Assembly: GCF_943193135.1 (NCBI RefSeq)
Contig: NZ_CALPCZ010000021.1
Coordinates: forward strand, 1-43,562
Length of the DNA: 43,562 nucleotides
Source: Odoribacter lunatus
GTDB taxonomy: Bacteria; Bacteroidota; Bacteroidia; Bacteroidales; Marinifilaceae
Direction: 5' to 3'
This document shows, piece by piece, positions 26,074-33,734 of the stretch; within the stretch, counting starts at the first letter, position 1; each line of letters begins with the position of its first letter. The notes under the pieces are model-generated. The model saw only the letters and a program-made list of their open reading frames with translations, did no database searches and was not told the origin of the DNA. Made by a program: the position numbers and the translations under genes.

Positions 26074-27255
26074 ATGAAGATAAAAAGAGAAGTAAAGCTA
26101 GCATTAACGGCAATCGGCGCGATAATTATCCTGATATGGGGTATTAATTTTTTAAAAGCGAAGGCGTTGTTTGACCGGAATAATATTTTTTACGGTGTAT
26201 ATGATAATGTAGATGGGTTGAAGGTGTCGAGCAGCGTTGTGTATCGGGGATATCAGGTTGGACAGGTGAATTCGATACATTTTGTGGGGGCTCGTTTTGA
26301 ACATGTGTTGGTGCAGTTTTCCATTAAAAAGGATTTGGAGATTCCGGCAAATTCGGAGGCAGTTATTCAGAATATTGATTTGATGGGTTCTAAAGCGATA
26401 AATATTGTGCCGGGGAATTCCATATATTATGCGCAGAACGGGGATACGCTTCGTGCACAGCTTGAATTGAATTTGCTTGAACAGGTTAATCGACAAATAC
26501 AGCCTCTTAAAAATAAGGCAGAGAATATAATGGCATCTTTGGATACGGTGCTGACTGTGGTACAGGATATTTTTAATAACGATACCAAGGGAAATATCGA
26601 AGGTAGTTTGAATAGTATTCACCGTACATTGAAGAATGTGGAGAGTGCATCCGGGAGTCTGGATGGCTTGATTACCGGACAAGCAGACAGGATTTCGCAT
26701 ATATTGTCCAATATTAATAGTATAACTGATAATCTTCAACGGAGCAATTACAATATTTCAAAGGGGTTGAATAACATAGCCGAGCTTTCGGATACATTAC
26801 AGGCTGCAAATCTGGGACAGGCTTTCAGGCGTTTGGATGATATTCTTCTTGAGGTGGATTCTGTTGTCCGAAAGATAAACCGGGGAAAAGGTTCCGTAGG
26901 CGAGGCGATAAATAATGATGATCTTTATTATAATTTGGTTGCGGTCAGCGAAAATTTGAATAAACTTTTGGTGGAGTTCAGAGCAAATCCTAAAAGGTTT
27001 GTTAATCTCTCGGTTTTTGATTTTTCTTCCAGGAAGTCGAAAGAAGATACGTATGGAATTGTGGTGTATTCGACCGATAAGCCATTGGCTCCCGATGCGC
27101 CTTTCTTGGTGGAAAATCCTCAAGCAGAAATGATTAAGCGGAATGGGAAAGTCCTTTATATGATTGATACATATCGAAATTTAAAAGATGCGGAGGGGCA
27201 GATTGAGAGGGTTAAAAAGTCTTTCAAAGATGCATATATTGTTAAAATAAATTAA
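26074..27255 (+). CDS. MCE/MlaD family protein
   Basis: 393-aa protein with one N-terminal transmembrane anchor (residues 9-29) and a single MCE domain (about 38-118: YGVYDNVDGLKVSSSVVYRGYQVGQVN and the IPANSEAVIQNIDLMGSKAINI strand). MCE proteins form hexameric rings that carry lipids between inner and outer membranes. A long alpha-helical and coiled-coil region (about 125-290) follows, and then a short C-terminal domain that repeats a SPOR-like pattern (MIDTYRNLKDAEGQIERVKKSF). The partner ATPase and permease (MlaE/F) are not in this window. It is the second gene of the amidase operon. Confidence 0.87.
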   Translation: MKIKREVKLALTAIGAIIILIWGINFLKAKALFDRNNIFYGVYDNVDGLKVSSSVVYRGYQVGQVNSIHFVGARFEHVLVQFSIKKDLEIPANSEAVIQNIDLMGSKAINIVPGNSIYYAQNGDTLRAQLELNLLEQVNRQIQPLKNKAENIMASLDTVLTVVQDIFNNDTKGNIEGSLNSIHRTLKNVESASGSLDGLITGQADRISHILSNINSITDNLQRSNYNISKGLNNIAELSDTLQAANLGQAFRRLDDILLEVDSVVRKINRGKGSVGEAINNDDLYYNLVAVSENLNKLLVEFRANPKRFVNLSVFDFSSRKSKEDTYGIVVYSTDKPLAPDAPFLVENPQAEMIKRNGKVLYMIDTYRNLKDAEGQIERVKKSFKDAYIVKIN

Positions 27256-27643
27256 TTCAATAAAGTAGAATCATTCTATATAACTAATGTTCTGCCTGAA
27301 TTTAGTTTTACATAATCATAAAATCAAAATGGTTATTATGATTGCTGGAGGAGGGGTGACTAAGCTTAAATTTTAAAGGTTTACGGGAATAAATTTAAGA
27401 GTTGGAAGGGGATTTTTTGATAAATTTGTTTCAGTGCAGGAATATAGGTAAGAGGGAAAAATTGCTCCATAAGTAATTGTTTGTCAGTCGGTTTGGATTA
27501 ACATTCTGATATATAAACCCTAAACTTTTCCCAATAATAATCAATAAAAAACAGATTTTTTTATCTATTTTTTTTTTGAGACTTTAGCATTCGGAAAATG
27601 AAGAGTTACTTAAAAAATAAAAATACCTGCTTGACAGGATATT
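27256..27643. other. Intergenic region upstream of dnaA, no gene seen
   Basis: 388 AT-rich bases without an open frame that I can support. No cluster of DnaA boxes (TTATNCACA) is present, so it is not a recognisable oriC. A T-rich tract near 27561-27579 and a small CCTG/CAGG hairpin near 27627-27639 precede the dnaA start, with AGGA about 8 bases before the ATG. I found no convincing -7/-33 pair. Confidence 0.5.
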
Positions 27644-29065
27644 ATGGAAAAAAATTGTAGAAATATCTGGGCAAAGTGTTTGAAACTGATCGAAGAGCAG
27701 TTGCCTCCTAGAACTTTTAAGACGTGGTTTGAACCCATTCGTCCTTTAAAGTTTAAGGATGGTGTGTTGACGATTCAGGTGGCCAGTAATTATGTCTACG
27801 AATGTTTGGAAGAACGTTTCATTGATATCCTGCGCACTTCATTAAAAGAGGTAATCGGGCCGAATGCAAAGTTGGAGTATTCGGTTGTAGTGGAGAATCA
27901 GCCTAAGGTGCCTTTGACGACGACGTTGGCTTCGGTGTCGGTAAAGAAGCCGGAGACGAATACAATATATTTGGACAACCGTACTCAATCCGGTTTGAAG
28001 AATCCGTTTGAAAGCGTTACAAATCGGTTGCAGATAGATTCACAGTTGAATCCGTCTTATACGATGGAGAGTTTTATCGAAGGAAGTTGTAACCGTTTGG
28101 CCAAATCGGCCGGGATGGCGATTGCTAAAAATCCGGGAGGTACGGCTTTTAACCCTTTGTTGATATACGGTGGTTCGGGATTGGGAAAAACCCATTTGGC
28201 ACAGGCGATAGGGTTGGAAGTGAAACAAAACTTTCCGGAGAAGGTCGTTTTATATGTGTCTACGAATTTGTTTCAGACCCAGTTTACGGAAGCTGTAAGG
28301 AAGAATGAGATTAATGATTTCTTGCATTTTTACCAGTTGATAGATGTGCTGATATTGGATGATATTCATGAATTGGCAGGGAAGACCGCGACACAGAATA
28401 CTTTTTTCCATATATTTAATCATCTTCAGCAATTGGGGAAACAATTGATTCTGACATGTGATAAAGCTCCGGCAGAGTTAAGCGGAATAGAGGAGCGTCT
28501 TTTGTCCCGTTTTAAATGGGGATTGTCTGCCGAGATAAAATCGCCGGATTATGAGACCCGGAAGGAAATTGTTTTGTATAAGACGAAAAAGGACGGTATC
28601 GAGTTTGCTCCGGATGTGATAGAATATATTTGCCAGTATGTGGATAATAATGTGCGGGAATTGGAGGGTACCATGATTTCTTTGCTGGCCCAGGCTACTT
28701 TCAATAAGAAGGACTTGACGATAAACTTAGTAAAGGATATTTTAGGAAAAACGGTTCGTCGGCAAGTGGAGGATTTGACGGTAGATAAGATTCAGCAGGT
28801 GGTATGTGAGCATTTTCATATTGAACCGGATTTGTTGCAGGCCAAGACAAGAAAACGGGAGGTCGTACAGGCGCGTTATTTGGCTATGTATTTTTGCAAG
28901 ACATATACGAAAGCTTCATTGGCTTTTATTGGAAATCAGATAGGCAAGAAAGACCATGCGACGGTATTGTATGCTTGTAAGGTTGTGAATGATATGCTTG
29001 ATACGGATCGTAAATTCAGGGCGGAAGTGGAAGAGTTACAGAGAAAATTGCACTGCAGCTGTTGA
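27644..29065 (+). CDS. dnaA: Chromosomal replication initiator protein DnaA
   Basis: 473-aa AAA+ initiator that binds DnaA boxes and melts oriC. Domain I (about 1-90) begins with the IWAKCLKLIEEQLPPRTFKTWFEPIRP motif that contacts DnaB/other DnaA. Domain II is a short linker. Domain III has Walker A GGSGLGKTHL (about 176-185) and Walker B LDDIHEL. Domain IV ends with the DNA-binding signature KKDHATVLYACK (about 442). The length is normal. Its usual partner dnaN is absent, and no DnaA-box cluster lies next to it, as is common in Bacteroidetes where dnaA is often away from oriC. A hairpin with a T-run follows just before the next gene. Confidence 0.97.
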   Translation: MEKNCRNIWAKCLKLIEEQLPPRTFKTWFEPIRPLKFKDGVLTIQVASNYVYECLEERFIDILRTSLKEVIGPNAKLEYSVVVENQPKVPLTTTLASVSVKKPETNTIYLDNRTQSGLKNPFESVTNRLQIDSQLNPSYTMESFIEGSCNRLAKSAGMAIAKNPGGTAFNPLLIYGGSGLGKTHLAQAIGLEVKQNFPEKVVLYVSTNLFQTQFTEAVRKNEINDFLHFYQLIDVLILDDIHELAGKTATQNTFFHIFNHLQQLGKQLILTCDKAPAELSGIEERLLSRFKWGLSAEIKSPDYETRKEIVLYKTKKDGIEFAPDVIEYICQYVDNNVRELEGTMISLLAQATFNKKDLTINLVKDILGKTVRRQVEDLTVDKIQQVVCEHFHIEPDLLQAKTRKREVVQARYLAMYFCKTYTKASLAFIGNQIGKKDHATVLYACKVVNDMLDTDRKFRAEVEELQRKLHCSC

Positions 29066-29092
29066 TATTGCTAATAGATAAGTTGTATATTT

Positions 29093-29135
29093 AGGGTTTG
29101 AATGCGGAAATATTCTGTTTTCAAACCCTGTTTTT
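29093..29135 (+). terminator. Hairpin-plus-T-run between dnaA and the YigZ gene
   Basis: AGGGTTTGAA (29093-29102) pairs over 10 bp with TTCAAACCCT (29120-29129), loop of 17 bases, then G and five T. The T-run ends exactly at the ATG of the next gene (29136). It looks like a terminator for dnaA, or an attenuator for the following gene. Confidence 0.65.
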
Positions 29136-29732
29136 ATGGAAGATATTTATAAAACGATAGAAGCGAGAGCCGAAGGGCTGTATAAGGAGAAAGGCAGTAG
29201 GTTTATTGCATTTGCTTTTCCTGTGTATACGGAAGGGGAGATTAAGACGATATTGGGAGAATTGCGGGGAAAATATTATGACGCGCGGCATCATTGCTAT
29301 GCGTATCGGCTGGGGGCTGATAAATTGCGTTTTCGGGCTAATGATGACGGGGAACCTTCTTCAACGGGAGGAAAGCCGATTTTAGGACAGATTGTATCGC
29401 ACGATTTGACAAATATTTTGATTGTTGTCGTGCGTTATTTCGGAGGAATCAAATTAGGAGTTTCAGGATTAATAAATGCGTATCGTACAGCCGCTGCTGA
29501 TGCAATAGGGCAGGCAACGATTGTCGAGAAGGTGGAAGAGGAGATAATAAGAATTAAATTCAGTTATGCTGTTCTTAATGATGTGATGCGAGTTATCAAA
29601 GAAGCAGATATAAATGTATTGGAGCGTAATTTTGAATTGGAATGCCGGATGATACTGTCTTTGCGGCGGCAGGGAATTGATGCAGTAATTAGGAAATTAC
29701 AACAGATAGAATCTTTTACATTGGAAGAATAG
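29136..29732 (+). CDS. IMPACT/YigZ family protein
   Basis: 198 aa. The N-terminal UPF0029/IMPACT domain (about 15-120) has KGSRFIAFAFPV, ARHHCYAYR and the DDGEPSSTGGKPIL loop, followed by VRYFGGIKLGVSGLINAYRTAA. The C-terminal domain (about 130-190) is an EF-G-like ferredoxin fold found in YigZ. The exact role is uncertain; relatives are implicated in translation or stress responses. No other Met lies near the N-terminus, so the start at 29136 is required even though it abuts a terminator-like hairpin and has no Shine-Dalgarno sequence. It may be translated from a very short leader or by read-through. Confidence 0.9.
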   Translation: MEDIYKTIEARAEGLYKEKGSRFIAFAFPVYTEGEIKTILGELRGKYYDARHHCYAYRLGADKLRFRANDDGEPSSTGGKPILGQIVSHDLTNILIVVVRYFGGIKLGVSGLINAYRTAAADAIGQATIVEKVEEEIIRIKFSYAVLNDVMRVIKEADINVLERNFELECRMILSLRRQGIDAVIRKLQQIESFTLEE

Positions 29733-29744
29733 GTATCAGTTTTA

Positions 29745-30317
29745 TTATTTCCCGTTTTGCTTCATTTTATTAAAACAGTGACGGCATAGAGGTTCGTAAG
29801 ACTCCAGTTCTCCTAACATAACTAATTTGTCGTCTTTGTTTAAGCGGTGGGAATGGTTTGCCAGATTTCCGCAATGTACACAAATGGCGTGTACTTTCGT
29901 TACGTATTCGGCTATTGCCATTAACTGGGGCATGGGGCCGAAAGGTTTACCCGAGTAATCCATGTCCAGGCCTGCAACGATAACCCGGATGCCTTGATTG
30001 GCTAACATTTGGCATACATTGACAATATTTGCATCAAAAAATTGTGCTTCATCTATGCCGACAACGTCTACATTTCCCGTTAGTAAAAGGATGTTTCCGG
30101 AGTTTTCAACTGGCGTGGAACGTATCGCGTGGGCATCATGGGAGACAACTTCCGTTTCCGAGTATCTTACATCGATTTTGGGTTTAAATATTTCGACTTC
30201 TTGTCGGGCAAACAGAGCCCGTTTAAGGCGCCGGATTAACTCTTCCGTTTTGCCTGAGAACATAGAGCCGCAGATTACTTCCACCCATCCCGCACGATTT
30301 ACGCTTTCTAAAAACAT
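29745..30317 (-). CDS. tdk: Thymidine kinase (type II)
   Basis: 190-aa salvage enzyme that phosphorylates thymidine with ATP to dTMP. The P-loop is [11 protein letters not shown] (residues 17-27). The DEAQFFD motif ([10 protein letters not shown]) carries the catalytic Glu, and the lasso is stabilised by a zinc site made from CVHC and CRHC pairs near the C-terminus. Length is typical for bacterial TK1-like enzymes. It is convergent with the YigZ gene (12 bases between stops) and transcribed away from the tRNA. A -7 element lies about 50 bases upstream. Confidence 0.96.
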   Translation of the reverse strand: MFLESVNRAGWVEVICGSMFSGKTEELIRRLKRALFARQEVEIFKPKIDVRYSETEVVSHDAHAIRSTPVENSGNILLLTGNVDVVGIDEAQFFDANIVNVCQMLANQGIRVIVAGLDMDYSGKPFGPMPQLMAIAEYVTKVHAICVHCGNLANHSHRLNKDDKLVMLGELESYEPLCRHCFNKMKQNGK

Positions 30318-30366
30318 TACACAGGTTCTTTAATTTTCCCGGTTATAGCTTCCGAATGGAATAGAA

Positions 30367-30374
30367 CAAAAGTA
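30367..30374 (-). promoter_or_regulatory. Candidate -7 element for tdk
   Basis: Read on the minus strand this is TACTTTTG, a perfect TAnnTTTG, about 50 bases upstream of the tdk start. The -33 partner is not clear, so this is a partial call. Confidence 0.4.
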
Positions 30375-30464
30375 TAAAAACCTGATTGCATCACCATAAA
30401 AAGCCCTGTTAAATTTATTCCTTTTTTATAGAAGATATATTTTTTCAAAAATAGCGATTCGGAA

Positions 30465-30496
30465 TTTGTAAGTATTATACTTTTTCTCTATCTTTG
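30465..30496 (+). promoter_or_regulatory. Strong promoter of the tRNA-Lys gene
   Basis: TTTG (30465-30468) and TATCTTTG (30489-30496) are exact -33 and -7 elements with a 20-base spacer. Transcription would start near 30503, 16 bases before the tRNA. Confidence 0.8.
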
Positions 30497-30518
30497 CCCC
30501 GCATTTTAACAAGATGAT

Positions 30519-30591
30519 GATTCAGTAGCTCAGTCGGTAGAGCACAACACTTTTAATGTTGGGGTCCTGGGTTCGAATCCCAGCTGGATCA
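30519..30591 (+). tRNA. tRNA-Lys (anticodon TTT)
   Basis: A complete cloverleaf folds: acceptor GATTCAG/CTGGATC, D-arm GCTC/GAGC, anticodon stem CAACA/TGTTG with loop CTTTTAA (anticodon TTT at 30552-30554), variable GGGTC, T-arm CTGGG/CCCAG with TTCGAAT. Discriminator A at 30591; CC follows but a full CCA is not encoded. The 3' half is the likely integration site of the downstream element. Confidence 0.97.
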
Positions 30592-30593
30592 CC
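30565..30593. other. Candidate attachment site (attL) in the tRNA 3' end
   Basis: The 3' end of the tRNA (T-arm to ACC) is the usual crossover site of tyrosine-integrase elements, and an integrase gene begins 270 bases downstream. No second copy of this end occurs in the window, so the other junction lies beyond 43562. The exact core cannot be set from one junction. Confidence 0.45.
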
Positions 30594-30627
30594 GGAATAA
30601 AACGCCAAACGGCGGTCAAGTTAAGCC

Positions 30628-30664
30628 AAACCTTTCTAAACGAACGTTTTAGAAAGGTTTTTTC
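30628..30664 (+). terminator. Intrinsic terminator after the tRNA
   Basis: AAACCTTTCTAAA (30628-30640) and TTTAGAAAGGTTT (30648-30660) form a perfect 13-bp stem with a 7-base loop, followed by TTTCTTTT. It lies 36 bases past the tRNA, inside the element. Confidence 0.88.
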
Positions 30665-30714
30665 TTTTCCGATGTACCCTTTCGGAGACAAGAAAAAGCC
30701 ATTTTAGGACAAAA

Positions 30715-30767
30715 AATCGTTACCGAATCGTTACGGTAAAACGGATAATAAAAACCGTAACGATTTT
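30715..30767. repeat. Iteron-like and inverted repeats upstream of the integrase
   Basis: AATCGTTAC occurs at 30715-30723 and 30726-30734. The second copy extends to the 12-base AATCGTTACGGT, repeated inverted as ACCGTAACGATT at 30754-30765. Short direct and inverted repeats beside an att site are typical arm-type integrase or excisionase binding sites. A separate inverted pair AACGCCAAA (30601-30609) / TTTGGCGTT (30784-30792) brackets the area. Confidence 0.5.
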
Positions 30768-30861
30768 AACAGTAATTCATTGATTTGGCGTTGTTTGTCT
30801 CTTGTTTGTCTGCTTTGGTTTCACAGAATTACCATAGTTTTGTCAACCAAAAGGAGATGCC

Positions 30862-32112
30862 ATGAAAAGTACATTTAAGGTGTTGTTCTACCTCAAAAAG
30901 AACGAACCCAAGAAAAACGGTCGTGTCAGCATAATGGTACGGGTGACAGTAAACGGCTCCAACACCCAATTCAGCAGTAAGCTCGACATACTCCCCGATG
31001 ACTGGGATACCTCCAAAAACCGGGCGAAAACGGGGAAGGGGTACAGCAGCGAAAACACGGCCTTGAACCGTCTTCTGGACAATATGAAATCGGAGCTTAC
31101 GGTTCATTACAATCGCCAGCATGCCTTGAATGGCTACGTCTTTCCGGAGCAGATCCGAAACGCTTTTCTGGGTCTGGAGGAAAAGGGGAATACGCTAATG
31201 ACCTGCTTTACTCAATTCAATGAACAATACGAGCGGAAAGTTGGAACCCTGACAACCCGCAAGACTTATACCCGATACGAGCTGACGAGACAACGCCTGC
31301 TTGATTTCATGAGGGAACATTATCATACATCCGATATGCCTCTCCGGAAGCTGAATACCGCTTTTGTAGAAAACTTTTACCTCTATTTGCGCCAAACCTG
31401 CGGTATCGCCCATAATACCGCCACGAAATTTTTACAGCGTTTTCATGGCATCCTGACTTATGCGAAAAATAGCGGTCTCGAGTTCATAGACCCCTTTGTC
31501 CACTATAAATTCACCTTTGAGCGGGTGGACCGGGGTTATCTGGAGCAGTTCGAGATAGACAGGATTTACGCCAAGGAGTTCGTCTCCGAGCGATTGCGCA
31601 GAGTTAGGGACGTATTTATCTTCAGTTGTTATACGGGTCTGTCTTATATAGACATCTGTAACCTGAGAGAAGAACATGTCAAGACCGGCTTTGACGGTAG
31701 GTTGTGGATTATGACCAAAAGGCAAAAGACCGGAACGGATTCCCGCATCCCCTTGCTTGAGATTCCCCGTCAGATACTTCAGCGGTATGCGGGAGAAGCA
31801 AAGAATGGCAAACTTCTTCCGGTAATCAGCAATCAGAAGATGAACGACTATCTGAATGAAATAGGCGTGCTCTGTGGGATAGAGAAGCACATAACCTTCC
31901 ACCTTGCTCGCCATAGCTACGCAACGACGATCTGTCTTTCCAACGGCGTTCCAATAGAAAGCGTGTCGAAAATGCTGGGTCATACCAATATAAAAACGAC
32001 GCAGATATATGCTCGCGTGATAGACCGCAAAGTCAGCCACGACATGACAGAATTGGAGCGTAAACTTGATGCCCGCAGGAGATGTCTGGAATCCTATCCG
32101 ACAAGCAAATAA
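30862..32112 (+). CDS. int: Tyrosine site-specific integrase
   Basis: 416-aa integrase. An N-terminal arm-binding domain (about 1-100; YLKKNEPKKNGRVSI) precedes a SAM-like core-binding domain (about 112-205) and the catalytic domain (about 220-395). Active-site residues visible: Lys in TKRQKTGT (about 289), His347 and Arg350 in HLARHSY, His374 in LGHTN and nucleophile Tyr383 in TQIYARV. The first catalytic Arg is replaced by Ser261 (YTGLSYID), as reported for the CTnDOT integrase. A clear Shine-Dalgarno AAGGAG (30851-30856) lies 5 bases before the ATG. The RhuM-like gene follows 12 bases downstream. It should catalyse integration at the tRNA-Lys and excision. Confidence 0.92.
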   Translation: MKSTFKVLFYLKKNEPKKNGRVSIMVRVTVNGSNTQFSSKLDILPDDWDTSKNRAKTGKGYSSENTALNRLLDNMKSELTVHYNRQHALNGYVFPEQIRNAFLGLEEKGNTLMTCFTQFNEQYERKVGTLTTRKTYTRYELTRQRLLDFMREHYHTSDMPLRKLNTAFVENFYLYLRQTCGIAHNTATKFLQRFHGILTYAKNSGLEFIDPFVHYKFTFERVDRGYLEQFEIDRIYAKEFVSERLRRVRDVFIFSCYTGLSYIDICNLREEHVKTGFDGRLWIMTKRQKTGTDSRIPLLEIPRQILQRYAGEAKNGKLLPVISNQKMNDYLNEIGVLCGIEKHITFHLARHSYATTICLSNGVPIESVSKMLGHTNIKTTQIYARVIDRKVSHDMTELERKLDARRRCLESYPTSK

Positions 32113-32124
32113 TCGAAACGAATT

Positions 32125-32526
32125 ATGAACCGAGGAATCATAACAATCAGTGAAACGGGGACGGTCACGATGTCAGACGTCCCCGTATGGATGACCCTGC
32201 CGGAAATCGCCGACATGCTCGGCGTGTTCGAGTACAATGTACGCAGGACTGTCAAGTCCATTTACAAAAACAAGGAACTAAGCGAGTATGATACGGCAAA
32301 GTATATTAGGCAACTCAATGGCATCAGTTTCGATGTTTATAGCCTTGAAGTGGTGATAGCCGTCTCATTCAGAATATGGAGCAAGGGAAGTCGTATCTTC
32401 CGGCAGTTTTTGATAGAGCGGTTATATTTCAGAAATAAAGAATGCCCTGCACCTCCGGTATATTTAATCGTACACGGGGAGGTCTTTAACCGAAAAGGTC
32501 GGGATAAAGGGAATATGTACAATTAA
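32125..32526 (+). CDS. Short RhuM-like / helix-turn-helix protein
   Basis: 133 aa. The core WMTLPEIADMLGVFEYNVRRTVKSIYKNKEL (about 22-52) matches the beginning of RhuM-family proteins (W.T..QMAELFG......R.I..I...GEL), a helix-turn-helix-like fold, and continues with SFDVYSLEVVIAVSFRIWSKGSRIFRQF (about 73-100), the matching YYNLDVIISVGYR segment. The protein ends soon after, about a third of full RhuM length, with a basic tail. It sits 12 bases downstream of the integrase, so it may regulate the element or act in excision. Function is inference. Confidence 0.65.
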   Translation: MNRGIITISETGTVTMSDVPVWMTLPEIADMLGVFEYNVRRTVKSIYKNKELSEYDTAKYIRQLNGISFDVYSLEVVIAVSFRIWSKGSRIFRQFLIERLYFRNKECPAPPVYLIVHGEVFNRKGRDKGNMYN

Positions 32527-32740
32527 ACAGACAAGTTCGTTCTTTCCGTCGTCTCTTCCCGCTATCCGGCAGCAAAGATAGGTGTGCAACTTTTGAGAAA
32601 TGCAAGGTCGGGCGGCAAAGCCGTTTCGGACGCAATCTTCCTCCTTCGGAGCGTATTCCATCCGAAAACCTTGCACCTTTCAACGGCACACCCTCAAAAG
32701 CACCCGGCAACGGGAATAAGCGACGGAAAGAAAACAGAAA

Positions 32741-32796
32741 AGCAGCTTGCACGGGACACCGACAGGATGTTGTCCGGCAAGCTGTTTTCTTTTTTG
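32741..32796 (+). terminator. Intrinsic terminator downstream of integrase and RhuM-like genes
   Basis: CAGCTTGC (32743-32750) pairs perfectly with GCAAGCTG (32777-32784); an inner GGACA/TGTCC stem extends it, and TTTTCTTTTTT follows. Confidence 0.7.
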
Positions 32797-33106
32797 TATG
32801 TGGACAATGCCTTTGGAGTAGTAGACGGAGAACTGCGCTCCCTCAAGAAAACTTGTAAAGGTTAAGCCTGTTTGGACAGTTGGTGAGAAGTAGGTCAGGT
32901 GAATCAGTTAATCAGTCAATATGATACTCTGTCGTCAGACTTGCCGATTGGTATGTCAGCTTGCCGTTTAACCGATTTATCAGCTGATCGGTCAACTGCT
33001 AATCGGACTTATCGACCAATCTCTGGCTGTAAAGACTGCACTATGGCAAATTAGGAGAGTATGCAGAGAACAGTAATTAAATTTTGAGTTAGCAAGTTTA
33101 TGTCGG

Positions 33107-33169
33107 CGTATTACATTCTCCGACCACTTGCTTCTCAGAAAGTCTGAGGAGGACGCTCCCGGTGGTCGC
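33107..33169 (-). repeat. Inverted 62-bp structured repeat, copy A
   Basis: Reverse-complement match of bases 43501-43562: by hand alignment about 52 of 62 positions agree with one gap. Both ends are best conserved (CGTATTACATTC and GCTCCCGGTGGTC), the middle varies. Both copies can fold: outer ACCAC/GTGGT and an inner stem (CTTCTCAG/CTGAGGAG here). Homology stops abruptly at the GTGGTC end, toward the defence operon. Confidence 0.8.
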
Positions 33170-33291
33170 AAAAGAGAACGTCCCATAGGTCTTGTAAGCA
33201 TCCATACTAGTAAAACAGACACCCCATAATTGAGAGGTTTCCCGACTTTGGAGGGTATTCCGCCCCCTGCAAGGGCAAGGCGTTTTCGGGA

Positions 33292-33348
33292 CCGCTCAAA
33301 ATGTTTTGAGCGGCTGAAAACATACCTTGCTATTAGCTGACGCTAATA
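33292..33348. other. Two adjacent perfect hairpins, candidate transfer origin
   Basis: CCGCTCAAAA (33292-33301) / TTTTGAGCGG (33304-33313) forms a 10-bp stem around TG. TATTAGC (33331-33337) / GCTAATA (33342-33348) forms a 7-bp stem around TGAC. Neither is followed by a T-run, so they are not terminators. A relaxase nick site is possible but unproven. Confidence 0.35.
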
Positions 33349-33496
33349 AAAATCCATCTCCGACGGATTGAACAGATACCTTTCAAATTTCGGACTATAC
33401 TCGAATGTTCTACAGATATGAAAAATTAAAATATTTACAAACAAACTGATTAGGAATAAAAATATAGGAACAACAACATATGTGAAGGAGTTTCAT

Positions 33497-33504
33497 TATA
33501 TTTG
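33497..33504 (+). promoter_or_regulatory. -7 element of the defence operon
   Basis: TATATTTG is a perfect TAnnTTTG about 25 bases before the decayed regulator's ATG. No good TTTG -33 element is seen at the expected distance. It is the best candidate to drive the regulator remnant, DUF2971 and the Type I genes. Confidence 0.5.
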
Positions 33505-33529
33505 CAAAACATTAACAATTTTGAGAGAT

Positions 33530-33727
33530 ATGCAAACTGATATAAACCGTCTAAAAGTGGTTTTAGTCGAGAAAAAAGAACCAACAGATGGTTTTGTGAG
33601 CAGTTGGAAGTTAATCCTTTGATTGTTTTTAAGTGGTGTGTGAATAGTTTTTTGCTGATTGTCAGGTTTTTGAGGGTTATCAAGACTGTTGGAAGTTTCT
33701 GTCAATGACTTGTTGAGAACTGAATAA
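33530..33727 (+). pseudogene. Decayed XRE-family (helix-turn-helix) regulator
   Basis: The 198-base stretch encodes, in three pieces, a typical small XRE regulator: MQTDINRLKVVLVEKK in the first frame, then RTNRWFCEQLEVNP and KWCVNS after a one-base loss in the A-run (six A where seven restore the frame), and finally LLEVSVNDLLRTE and stop after a one-base gain near 33685. Family members I recall have S-T-V-S between NP and KWC; here it reads L-I-V-F, each change explained by a single C-to-T. The net frame is preserved, but the gene cannot make a full protein. It sits 7 bases upstream of DUF2971 and probably once controlled the operon. Confidence 0.75.
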
Positions 33728-33734
33728 AAGATTT

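Larger units (their letters stand above)
32527..33529. other. About 1 kb without a convincing gene, with several hairpins
   Basis: Open frames here are short, overlapping on both strands, and lack family-like features. The region holds a terminator (32741-32796), a 10-bp palindrome ATCAGCTGAT near 32980, the first copy of the 62-bp repeat (33107-33169) and two tight hairpins (33292-33313, 33331-33348). The latter pair, beside a short CCCT/AGGG hairpin, could be a conjugal transfer origin. Similar hairpin-rich stretches are common in Bacteroidales mobile elements, which I recall only as a general type. Confidence 0.5.

Noticed and set aside
27256-27643. Origin of replication beside dnaA
   Set aside because: No cluster of DnaA boxes in this gap; single TTATCCACA matches occur only inside DUF2971 (near 34190) and hsdR (near 40925). 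G-over-C bias does not appear to change sign at dnaA.
32584-32865. 93-codon open frame on the plus strand
   Set aside because: It spans a terminator hairpin and shows no protein-like pattern; more likely non-coding sequence.
32992-33222. 76-codon minus-strand frame over repeat copy A
   Set aside because: It overlaps a structured repeat, and its codons follow the hairpin rather than a protein family.
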